From the NCBI RefSeq assembly GCF_029581575.1, contig NZ_CP089975.1, positions 620,001-684,000 on the forward strand: DNA of 64,000 nt, given 5' to 3'. The first letter of the stretch is position 1. Each line of letters begins with the position of its first letter. This stretch comes from Moraxella nasibovis. Its GTDB lineage: Bacteria; Pseudomonadota; Gammaproteobacteria; Pseudomonadales; Moraxellaceae. The notes beneath the pieces are model-generated. The model was not told the DNA's origin and did not search any database. It was given only the letters and a program-made list of their open reading frames with translations. Of the stretch, positions 51,270-59,003 are shown piece after piece. The position numbers and the translations under genes are program-made.

Positions 51270-52124
51270 ATGATTTTTCTTATTCTTGCCATTTTAGCCA
51301 GCGTGTCGGTCGCCATCTTTTTAAAATTGGCACGCAGACGGCACATTGACATCGCCCAAGCGATTTTGGTCAATTATATCACTGCTATTGGGCTGTGTTT
51401 TTTGCTCTTAAAGCCCCAGTTGTCCGCCGATGTTTTTCATCAAGGGGCGTTGATTTTTATTGCGTTGGGTCTGCTGTTGCCAAGCGTGTTCATCATCATG
51501 GCAAAGGCGGTGGATTTGGTCGGCATTGCTAAATCTGATGTCGCTCAAAGGCTGGCGTTGTTTTTGCCGATTTTGGCGTCATTTACCATTTTTGGTGAGA
51601 GTTTGACCCTTGCTAAGGGCGTGGGGATTGTGCTTGCCTTTGGTTCGCTGATTGCTCTGACTTATAAGCCTGCTCATACGCACGCCAAGCAGTCCGCCAC
51701 GCCCAAAGCCACCGCCTTGATTTTGCTTGGGGTGTGGGCAGGCTATGGCGTGATTGATGTGCTGTTTAAGCAAATGTCCAAACTGGGTGCAGCGTTCCCA
51801 AACACGCTCACCGTGAGCTTTATGTTGGCGTTTGTGCTACTTTTTGGGTATTTACTTGTCAAAAAAACGCATTGGCAGGGCAAAAGTCTGGCAAGTGGCG
51901 TTGTGCTTGGCGGACTAAATTTTGCCAATATTTTGTTTTATATCAAAGCCCACCAAGCCTTTAAAGACGACCCCACCTTAGTATTTGCAGGCATGAATAT
52001 TGGCGTGATTTGCTTGGGGGCGGTCGTGGGGCTGTTTGTCTTCAAAGAAAAACTCTCCAAAATCAATGGACTTGGCATCATCTTGGGTGTGCTGGCGGTG
52101 TGGTGTTTGTTCTATTTAAAATGA
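51270..52124 (+). CDS. EamA/DMT-family transporter (third copy)
   Basis: 284 aa with about ten membrane segments in two repeats. FLKLARRRHIDIAQAILVNYITAIGLCFLLL near the start and MAKAVDLVGIAKSDVAQRLALFLPILASFTIFGESLTLAKG in repeat 1 are typical of the family; repeat 2 has MNIGVICLGAVVGLFVFKEKLSKINGLGI. It is not closely alike to the pair at 45968-47761. It has its own near-consensus promoter and no regulatory neighbour. The substrate is unknown. Confidence 0.88.
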   Translation: MIFLILAILASVSVAIFLKLARRRHIDIAQAILVNYITAIGLCFLLLKPQLSADVFHQGALIFIALGLLLPSVFIIMAKAVDLVGIAKSDVAQRLALFLPILASFTIFGESLTLAKGVGIVLAFGSLIALTYKPAHTHAKQSATPKATALILLGVWAGYGVIDVLFKQMSKLGAAFPNTLTVSFMLAFVLLFGYLLVKKTHWQGKSLASGVVLGGLNFANILFYIKAHQAFKDDPTLVFAGMNIGVICLGAVVGLFVFKEKLSKINGLGIILGVLAVWCLFYLK

Positions 52125-52157
52125 GTATCAATTTTCTAAAAATTTTAAAATAAAAAC

Positions 52158-52367
52158 CGTTCGTGGTGAGCTTGTCGAACCATGACGGTTTTTTTATACC
52201 AACCGAACGATAAATTTGATACGGTTTTGTAGGGGCAAATCACATTTGCCCAATCAATCAAGGTTTAAAAAAAGGGCGAATATCATTCGCCCCTACCATT
52301 CAATGGTGAATGTTGTACCAGTTTTAAATTCGGTTGGTATGATACCCTTAAATAAGCTCAGGGCGAA
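52158..52367. repeat. MITE-like composite element with inverted ends
   Basis: About 210 bp. The left end CCGTTCGTGGTGAGCTT and the reverse complement of the right end, CCGTTCGCCCTGAGCTT, agree at 14 of 17 positions. Inside lies a second perfect 12-bp inverted pair, ATACCAACCGAA (52196-52207) and TTCGGTTGGTAT (52329-52340), and inside that a GTAGGGGC palindrome (52229-52296). There is no transposase. It occupies most of the 52125-52442 gap, which contains no gene. Confidence 0.8.
52229..52296. repeat. GTAGGGGC palindrome nested in the composite element
   Basis: It starts GTAGGGGCAAAT and ends ATTCGCCCCTAC, each end with its own inner hairpin (AAATCACATTT and GAATATCATTC). It is flanked by the 12-bp inverted repeats of the host element. 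Confidence 0.8.
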
Positions 52368-52442
52368 CGGAAAAACCTTAAAAGAAATTAATCTTAAAAA
52401 CGGTGCGTGTTACACACCTTACCGATTTATTGATATGATGAT

Positions 52443-53537
52443 TCAATAGTCAATATCAATTTTATTTTCCACACCATTTTTAAGAGTGTAGAGTGTGCAT
52501 TTTCTGGGTTCATTATTGGGATTGATGAGTTCTAAGATGCCAAAACATAATGGCGATGGTTGGATTTTATCATAAGTATCAGGCAAAATGCGTGAGCCAT
52601 TGCGACCAAAAACGCTCGATTGATTGTCTTTTAAAATAATCACAAAAGGATTAAATATAGTATTGATATCAATGCCATCATATTCAATGGGAATGATGAC
52701 TTTGCCTGTTGTGTCGATTGCCCCAAGGTGCATTTTGTCGCCTGATTTGATACCGACAAAGGCAATGGGGTCATTGATGATGTCGGGGTGTTTGCTATTA
52801 TGTACTTTGGTGATGGGTGGATAAAATGGCAGGGCGGTGTCGTAGGTTAATGGTATTATTGGGCTACCTGTTTTATCAATAAAGCCGTATTTGTCATTTT
52901 TATGAACGAGTGATAATTCATCAGTAAATCCATGCACAAAATCATAGTCTAGCCTAAAATCAACCATGACCTGATAAGGCTTTTTAAAATCAATGCGTTG
53001 AAATCGGTCGGTGGCAAATTTTATCATACCCCATTTGCCATTTTTAGATAAGGGTAAAATGCCTTGTTCTAATTCACCAATTTCACCAATGTTATCATAT
53101 TCAAAAGGCAAAATAATACCGCCTTGATGGTCATAAATGCCATATTTACCCTGTTTTTTCGCAAAATATATAGGTTTATCGCCAAAAGCAACATAGGTAA
53201 ATTCGTCAAGTTTGTCATGAATGGTATCAATGATGATATTACCCTGATGGTCAATCACGCCATATTTGCCAGTTTGGGGGTCTTGGGTGGGCTTTTGGCG
53301 ATAAAAATCCCCATGTCTTTGTTGTTTTTTGGGTTGTCGTAGTGCTTGTTCCCTTGCTCGCCTTTCGGCTGCTTTGGCTTTATTTTCTGCTGACCGTTGC
53401 ATTGCCCATTGCTCTGCTTGGGCTTTGCGTGCATCATCATTTTGTTGGGTTGATGGGGTGTTGGCATGGGAGATATTTGCCAAAACCAGTACGGCAGTTA
53501 AAAGGGATTTAGTAAAAAGGGTGGGGCGTGTTGTCAT
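52443..53537 (-). CDS. WG-repeat protein, predicted periplasmic
   Basis: 364 aa. A signal peptide (about 1-26, ending SHA) is followed by an Ala/Arg/Gln/Lys-rich helical region (about 35-75) and then at least six WG-type repeats: KYGVIDHQGNIIID, KYGIYDHQGGIILPFEYDNI, KWGMIKF, KYGFIDKTGSPIIPLTYDT, an AIDTTGKVIIPIEYDGI unit and SSVFGRNGSRILPDTYDKI. WG repeats are thought to be protein-binding beta structures; the function of this one is not known. It ends with a short Cys-containing tail (CFGILELINPNNEPRKC), in which the two Cys residues could form a disulfide. It precedes divergent rep. Confidence 0.85.
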   Translation of the reverse strand: MTTRPTLFTKSLLTAVLVLANISHANTPSTQQNDDARKAQAEQWAMQRSAENKAKAAERRAREQALRQPKKQQRHGDFYRQKPTQDPQTGKYGVIDHQGNIIIDTIHDKLDEFTYVAFGDKPIYFAKKQGKYGIYDHQGGIILPFEYDNIGEIGELEQGILPLSKNGKWGMIKFATDRFQRIDFKKPYQVMVDFRLDYDFVHGFTDELSLVHKNDKYGFIDKTGSPIIPLTYDTALPFYPPITKVHNSKHPDIINDPIAFVGIKSGDKMHLGAIDTTGKVIIPIEYDGIDINTIFNPFVIILKDNQSSVFGRNGSRILPDTYDKIQPSPLCFGILELINPNNEPRKCTLYTLKNGVENKIDIDY

Positions 53538-53639
53538 GCTGTTTATCCATAAAAATAAGGGTGTATTTTAGCACAAACTTTTGCCCATTTTGCCAAAATC
53601 CTTTATAATGTCAAGCCATTTATCCATCATAAAAACACC

Positions 53640-55673
53640 ATGAGTCAATTAAATCCCCGCCAACAAGAAGCCTTAGCCCATGTTTCAGGTCCTTTGCTTG
53701 TCCTAGCAGGGGCAGGTTCAGGCAAAACTTCGGTCATTACCCAAAAAATCGCCCATCTGATTACCAATTGCAATGTGCCTGCCGAACGCATTACGGCGAT
53801 GACCTTTACCAATAAAGCCGCGCGAGAGATGAAAGCTCGTGTGTCTAAACTTTTGCCCAGTGAAAAGACTCGTGGCTTGACGGTATCGACTTTTCACCAG
53901 TTTGGCTTGCAGTTTTTGCGGTATGAACTGCTAAACACGCCATTAAAATCTAATTTTAGCATCATGGATGCGGACGATTCTAAGCGTCTGCTGATGGAGC
54001 TGATGGTGCGAGACAACATGAGTGGGGCAGAGAGTCGTGAGCTGGCTGGCAAAGCAATCAAATACATCTCTGATTGGAAAAATGATTTGGTCGCCCCAGA
54101 AGATGCGGCGGCGACTTTGTCTGATCCAGAGGATTTGATGTTCGCTCACTTGTACGGCTTGTATGAGCGGAATTTACGGGCGTATAATGCGGTAGATTTT
54201 GATGATTTGATTGTCCTGCCTGCCAAGATTTTAAAAGAAAATGAACTGGTGCGAGACAAGTGGCAACGCCGCATTCGCTATCTTTTGGTCGATGAATATC
54301 AAGACACCAACACCGCCCAGTATGAGCTGGTCAAGCTGTTGGTGGGTGCGTCCGCTCGCTTTACGGTGGTGGGCGATGATGACCAGTCCATCTACACATG
54401 GCGTGGAGCCAAGCCTGAAAATATGGCATTATTAAAGCAAGATTTTCCAAACCTTCATGTGGTTAAATTGGAGCAAAACTACCGCTCAACCAACCGCATT
54501 TTGAGTGCGGCAAATACGGTGATTGCCAATAATGAGCATATTTTTGATAAGGCGTTGTGGTCGGATAAGGGTGAGGGGTCGCACATTCGAGTGATTACTT
54601 GTCCGTCTGATTTTGATGAGGCGGAGCGAGTGGCAAAAGAAATCGTGGCTCATCGCTTGCGTCATGGCAATCTGTGGGAGCAGTATGCGGTGCTGTATCG
54701 CTCCAATTTTCAGGCTCGTGCATTAGAAGCAGAACTGCGTCAGCTCAATGTCCCTTATAAGCTGTCTGGTGGTACTTCGTTTTTTGCTCGCACCGAAATC
54801 AAAGATGTGATGAGCTATCTGCGTATCATTCTAAATCCTGATGATGATGCGGCATTTTTACGCATCATCAATACGCCTAAGCGTGGTATGGGTTCGGCAA
54901 CCTTAGAAAAACTAGGACTGCTTGCCCAAGAATATGGCATTTCTTTACTGTCGGCGTGCAGTCATGCCGGGCTAAAAGCAGCAGTTGGGGCAAAGGCGAG
55001 CAATACGCTGTATGCCTTTGCTGACTTTATTGAGCATTATACCCGTGAGCTTTATGACAATGCCGACCCCATGCCATTGGTGCGTCAGATGATTGTGGAG
55101 ACAGGCTATATTGACTTTATCAAAGAAGACAGCAAGACTCCGCAACAAGAAAAAAACCGCTTGGATAATATTGAGTCGCTATATCAGTCCATTGCCACGC
55201 TCATTGACCGTGCCGAAGAGGACGAGGATAAGACCATCGAGGCGGTGATTCGTAAGATGATGCTGCTTGATATGCTAGAACAACAGCAAGAAGAGGAAAA
55301 TACCAACAAAGTCAATCTGATGACCTTGCACGCCGCTAAGGGGCTGGAGTTTGACTTTGTGTATATCATTGGCGTGGAAGAAGAGATTCTGCCGCACCGC
55401 AATTCTTTGCTTGAAGACAACATTGAAGAAGAGCGTCGCTTGATGTATGTGGGCATTACCAGAGCAAGGCAAGAGCTGACTTTGACGCTGGCTCAAAAAC
55501 GCCGTGCAGGTAAGGATTTTAAACAGACCACGCCGTCTCGCTTTTTGGACGAGCTGCCGACCGACCACATTGATTATCCTGCCAAACGAGGTGCGCAAAA
55601 AGACCCCAAGCAGACAGCTCAAGATTATCTGACGAACATTCAGGCGATGCTGGCTGCCAAACGAGGCGCATGA
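53640..55673 (+). CDS. rep: ATP-dependent DNA helicase Rep
   Basis: Superfamily 1A 3'-5' helicase of the Rep/UvrD group. Motifs: LNPRQQEALAHVSGPLLVLAGAGSGKTSV (Q motif and Walker A), TFTNKAAREM (Ia), LLVDEYQDTN (II, DEYQD), VVGDDDQSIYTWRGA (III), QNYRSTNRIL (IV), LMTLHAAKGLEFDFVYIIG (V) and RLMYVGITRARQEL (VI). At 677 aa it is near E. coli Rep (673); the Rep form is favoured over UvrD (about 720) by length and by the short C-terminal tail. Single gene, divergent from the WG-repeat gene. Confidence 0.94.
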   Translation: MSQLNPRQQEALAHVSGPLLVLAGAGSGKTSVITQKIAHLITNCNVPAERITAMTFTNKAAREMKARVSKLLPSEKTRGLTVSTFHQFGLQFLRYELLNTPLKSNFSIMDADDSKRLLMELMVRDNMSGAESRELAGKAIKYISDWKNDLVAPEDAAATLSDPEDLMFAHLYGLYERNLRAYNAVDFDDLIVLPAKILKENELVRDKWQRRIRYLLVDEYQDTNTAQYELVKLLVGASARFTVVGDDDQSIYTWRGAKPENMALLKQDFPNLHVVKLEQNYRSTNRILSAANTVIANNEHIFDKALWSDKGEGSHIRVITCPSDFDEAERVAKEIVAHRLRHGNLWEQYAVLYRSNFQARALEAELRQLNVPYKLSGGTSFFARTEIKDVMSYLRIILNPDDDAAFLRIINTPKRGMGSATLEKLGLLAQEYGISLLSACSHAGLKAAVGAKASNTLYAFADFIEHYTRELYDNADPMPLVRQMIVETGYIDFIKEDSKTPQQEKNRLDNIESLYQSIATLIDRAEEDEDKTIEAVIRKMMLLDMLEQQQEEENTNKVNLMTLHAAKGLEFDFVYIIGVEEEILPHRNSLLEDNIEEERRLMYVGITRARQELTLTLAQKRRAGKDFKQTTPSRFLDELPTDHIDYPAKRGAQKDPKQTAQDYLTNIQAMLAAKRGA

Positions 55674-55812
55674 GACGGGTATTTTTAACTTTTAATGATT
55701 CAAATAATTATTAAAAATTTTCATAAAAGCTTGCGGTGGCGTGTGCTACAATGGCGAGCAAAAGACCTTAGTTGTCGATGATGAGTGATAGACAAAGAAC
55801 TTGGAGAGAATT

Positions 55813-58116
55813 TTGCAAAATTCTGATTATGCTGGCTTAGAAGACATTTTGCAGCGCATTTTGGCGCTCAAAGAGTTGCCAGAGTCGCAGGTGTTAAAAC
55901 ACCTTGTCGATGAGCTGCGTGTGGAAGATGGCGATGCTGAGAAGGCAAATGCTAAGATGAATGAACTGATCACGCTCATCGAAAAACACCCTGAATACGG
56001 CTCGGGCTTGGCGGCGTTTATTTTAAGATTGACTAATAAATACAATCAAGTAACGCTATATACTGACACGGGCATTGCGTCCGACCATAGCTTTTCTTAT
56101 AGTGTCAATCGTCTGATCGGACATCGTTTTTTGCCGCTGTTGCCTGAGGAAGATTCGGTGGTGGAGCTGGCAGGCTTTTTGTTTAATGGGCGCAGTGATT
56201 TGCGTTGGATGCGTGCCATCGAGGAAGAAAAATGGGACAGGCTCATCGAGCTCATCCGTGTCGATGAAGAAGACCTTGCGCTGGTAGCCACCGCCAAAAA
56301 CAGCATTCTAAATGCCATCGTCATTTTGTCTTATCGCATCAGCGGCATGGGTCTGCATCCTGATTTGATGGCGGCATACCCACAAATGCTCAATCATTCT
56401 GCCGCTTTCGTCGCTCAAAACCAAGAGGCGGTGCTTTTTGTTAATCAGTATCGAAAGGCGCATGAACTGGACTTGATGACGGATGTGACGCCTGATGAGG
56501 ACATCAGCCCTGCGCCGCTTTTGGTCATGCTAGAGCAGTGCGAGGACATTGTCACCAATGTGCGAAAACGCATCTATAAGACGGGCATCTCTATCCGCCT
56601 GACCAACATGCTGGTGCGTCTTGAACAGAGTCTGCACCGCATGCAAGTGCTGATCGAGCTGGTGGCGGATAATAAAAAGAAGCGTGATGAGGCGATCGTC
56701 GAGCTGACCACGCAGATCGTGCGTACGGCGAAGACTCGATACAGCTTTGGTCATTTGATTGAGAATAATACCAAGCTGCTATCCAGAAAAGTCACCGAAA
56801 ACGCCAGTCGTGTCGGTGAGCATTACATCAGTACCGACCGCACCGGCTATCGCAAGATGTATAAAAAAGCAGCGATTGGCGGATTTTTTATTGCATTTAT
56901 GGCGACCATTAAGATTTTGGCGACTTCATTGGTACTGGCGCCGATTGGTAAGGCATTTGTGAACAGCATGATTTATGGCTTAGGCTTTGTGACCATTCAC
57001 ATCGCAGGTGGTACGGTCGCCACCAAACAGCCTGCCATGACTGCCGCCGCCATCGCATCCACCATCTCCGACGGCTCTGGCAACAAAAAAACCCAGCAGA
57101 TGACCAAGCTGTCTGAGCTGATCGTGGACATCATGCGTACGCAGTTTGTGGCGATTTTGGGTAATATTTCGATCGCCATGCCGATTGCGCTCATCATCGC
57201 TTATGCTTGGCTGCATTTCACGGGTGCGCCCATGATTGATGGCTCGAAAGCGGCGCAGCTGTTGCATGAGCTTGATCCGATTCGCTCCTTGTCGCTGCCA
57301 CATGCAGCCATTGCAGGCGTGTTTTTGTTCTTATCAGGTCTGATTGCAGGCTATTATGACAATCTGGCGGCTTATAATAAAATCGGCGAGCGCATCAGAC
57401 GACATCGCTTGCTGTCTTATGTCATGCCAAGTAAGTGGCAGGATAAGCTTGGCGGGTTTGTAGAGGCAAATCTGGGGGCGATCATGGGCAACTTCATCTT
57501 TGGTTGCTTTTTGGGTAGTACGGCAACCATCGGCTATATGCTTGGCTTGCCGTTAGACATTCGCCACATCGCCTTTGCGTCTGCCAACTTTGTACATGGG
57601 CTGTTTTATCTGTCGCCACAAGATGTCACTTGGTCGCTTGCGATTTTGTCTTTTGTTGGTGTACTGCTCATTGGTGCGGTGAACTTGATGGTGAGTTTTT
57701 CATTGGCGCTGATCGTGGCACTGCGCTCAAAAGAGGTGGAATTTACCGAGTGGAAAAAGCTGGCGGGACTGGTTTGGCGTCATTTCTTGGTCAATCCGTG
57801 GGACTTTTTATTCCCAAGAAGCGAGTCGGTGAAATATGCACAAATCGACAGCGAGGGGCGTGTCATCTATGAAGATGTGATCGATGAAAAAGAATCGAAC
57901 ACACGAGTGCTGCCTGACAATTATGTCGTGCGTAGGCTCGGTCGTAAGCCCAAAGATAAGGAAAAAGACAAATCCGATGATGGTAAAGACATCCGTGAGG
58001 CGATCGCAGAGCACCATAACAAGGACGAAGGGCAAGATGGTGAGGTCGTGATTGAAGAAAATCAAAACACCACGCCACTGCCCAAGCCTGACAAACCGCC
58101 TAAGCTACCTAAATAA
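55813..58116 (+). CDS. Large multi-pass membrane protein, family annotated as site-specific recombinase (Gcr type)
   Basis: About 767 aa. The N-terminal half (1-340) is soluble and helical. The second half holds about six membrane segments (starting near AAIGGFFIAFMATIKILATSL), then a charged tail (VVRRLGRKPKDKEKDKSDDG) ending Pro/Lys-rich. It matches my recollection of a proteobacterial family labelled site-specific recombinase (Gcr), but I see no tyrosine-recombinase RHRY set and no serine-recombinase core, and the many membrane segments argue against a recombinase. A non-ATG start is needed: TTG at 55813 has GGAG 6 bp upstream, while TTG at 55801 overlaps that site. It follows rep by 139 bp and ends before tRNA-Pro with a terminator. 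Confidence 0.8.
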   Translation: MQNSDYAGLEDILQRILALKELPESQVLKHLVDELRVEDGDAEKANAKMNELITLIEKHPEYGSGLAAFILRLTNKYNQVTLYTDTGIASDHSFSYSVNRLIGHRFLPLLPEEDSVVELAGFLFNGRSDLRWMRAIEEEKWDRLIELIRVDEEDLALVATAKNSILNAIVILSYRISGMGLHPDLMAAYPQMLNHSAAFVAQNQEAVLFVNQYRKAHELDLMTDVTPDEDISPAPLLVMLEQCEDIVTNVRKRIYKTGISIRLTNMLVRLEQSLHRMQVLIELVADNKKKRDEAIVELTTQIVRTAKTRYSFGHLIENNTKLLSRKVTENASRVGEHYISTDRTGYRKMYKKAAIGGFFIAFMATIKILATSLVLAPIGKAFVNSMIYGLGFVTIHIAGGTVATKQPAMTAAAIASTISDGSGNKKTQQMTKLSELIVDIMRTQFVAILGNISIAMPIALIIAYAWLHFTGAPMIDGSKAAQLLHELDPIRSLSLPHAAIAGVFLFLSGLIAGYYDNLAAYNKIGERIRRHRLLSYVMPSKWQDKLGGFVEANLGAIMGNFIFGCFLGSTATIGYMLGLPLDIRHIAFASANFVHGLFYLSPQDVTWSLAILSFVGVLLIGAVNLMVSFSLALIVALRSKEVEFTEWKKLAGLVWRHFLVNPWDFLFPRSESVKYAQIDSEGRVIYEDVIDEKESNTRVLPDNYVVRRLGRKPKDKEKDKSDDGKDIREAIAEHHNKDEGQDGEVVIEENQNTTPLPKPDKPPKLPK

Positions 58117-58136
58117 CCCCAAGCATAAATAACCCC

Positions 58137-58173
58137 AAAACAGCCGCTTTTTCTATCAAAAAGCGGCTGTTTT
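58137..58173 (+). terminator. Rho-independent terminator of the large membrane protein gene
   Basis: AAAACAGCCGCTTTTT (58137-58152) pairs with AAAAAGCGGCTGTTTT (58158-58173) around CTATC. It starts 20 bp after the stop codon. Confidence 0.92.
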
Positions 58174-58216
58174 ATTTCGTTCATCTGGTGAGCGCAAATT
58201 GGCTGACAAAAAACAC

Positions 58217-58244
58217 TTGCAAAATCCTAAAAATTTAGTACAAT
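58217..58244 (+). promoter_or_regulatory. Promoter of tRNA-Pro
   Basis: TTGCAA (58217-58222), a 16-bp spacer, then TACAAT (58239-58244), 11 bp before the tRNA. The -35 is the same TTGCAA used by the tRNA-Lys genes. Confidence 0.8.
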
Positions 58245-58255
58245 AGCGGTCTATT

Positions 58256-58332
58256 CGGGGTGTAGCGCAGCTTGGTAGCGCACTTGCATGGGGTGCAAGG
58301 GGTCGCGAGTTCGAATCCCGCCACTCCGACCA
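58256..58332 (+). tRNA. tRNA-Pro (GGG)
   Basis: 77 nt with encoded CCA: CGGGGTGTAGCGCAGCTTGG at the 5' end, anticodon stem-loop CTTGC-ATGGGGT-GCAAG with anticodon GGG, T-arm GAGTTCGAATCCCG and acceptor CACTCCGACCA. Confidence 0.97.
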
Positions 58333-58448
58333 TATAACAATCTAGGGCTGTCCACAATCGTGCGATAGCCTTTGATTTTTTGTAAGGATTTTTCTTTTCT
58401 GACTTCATTTCCTATCAAGGCTGGCAAATGCAAGGCAGGCATTTACAA

Positions 58449-59003
58449 TCATTGCTTTTTCTTAAAAAATAAAGTTTGATTATTGTCATCTCTAAATAAC
58501 AACTGATTTTCATTAACTTGATAGCTGATATTGTCATTTATAATAAAATGCCGTATGGCGGTTTCGTGGTCAGGATAACAACCAACTAAGGTGGAAAATG
58601 ACATTGTTTTAATCTTAACTACTTTATTTGTTGTTTTATCAAAACCAACAATACTGCCATTTTTATTACAACCTGCATCCACGGAAAAATGATACTGATA
58701 ATTTAGGTCATAATTGGGGTCGTGCATTTCTCCACGCTGTGTGGATTTTGCAAAATTGATAATAATTGTACCACCTAATAATTTTAGATTTTCATCAACG
58801 ATGTTTTCACCTTTTTCAAATTGCCAAGCATTTTGAGTAAGTGAAGACAGCTGTTCATCAATGCTTGGTTTTTGTTTGATAGATGTTTGTGTTTGATTTG
58901 TGGGAATATGATTGCCTTGATGATTTGATGGGGGTGCATTATTATGACACGCCAATAAAAAAGTAGTCAAACCCATAACAACCAGCAACTTATTTGCCTT
59001 CAT
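58449..59003 (-). CDS. META/HslJ-like lipoprotein, second copy
   Basis: 184 aa from the ATG at 59003, which has GGGAGG 7 bp upstream and a signal MKANKLLVVMGLTTFLLACH with lipobox LLAC. A Gln/Thr/Asn-rich linker follows. The domain (about 60-184) shares FAKSTQ, a CNKNGSIVG segment, a second Cys in LVGCYPDHETA and the ISYQVNENQLLFRDDNN end with the protein at 50446-51036, so the two are distant paralogues. Function unknown. Its first 14 bp overlap the end of the Lon-like gene upstream on the same strand. Confidence 0.7.
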   Translation of the reverse strand: MKANKLLVVMGLTTFLLACHNNAPPSNHQGNHIPTNQTQTSIKQKPSIDEQLSSLTQNAWQFEKGENIVDENLKLLGGTIIINFAKSTQRGEMHDPNYDLNYQYHFSVDAGCNKNGSIVGFDKTTNKVVKIKTMSFSTLVGCYPDHETAIRHFIINDNISYQVNENQLLFRDDNNQTLFFKKKQ

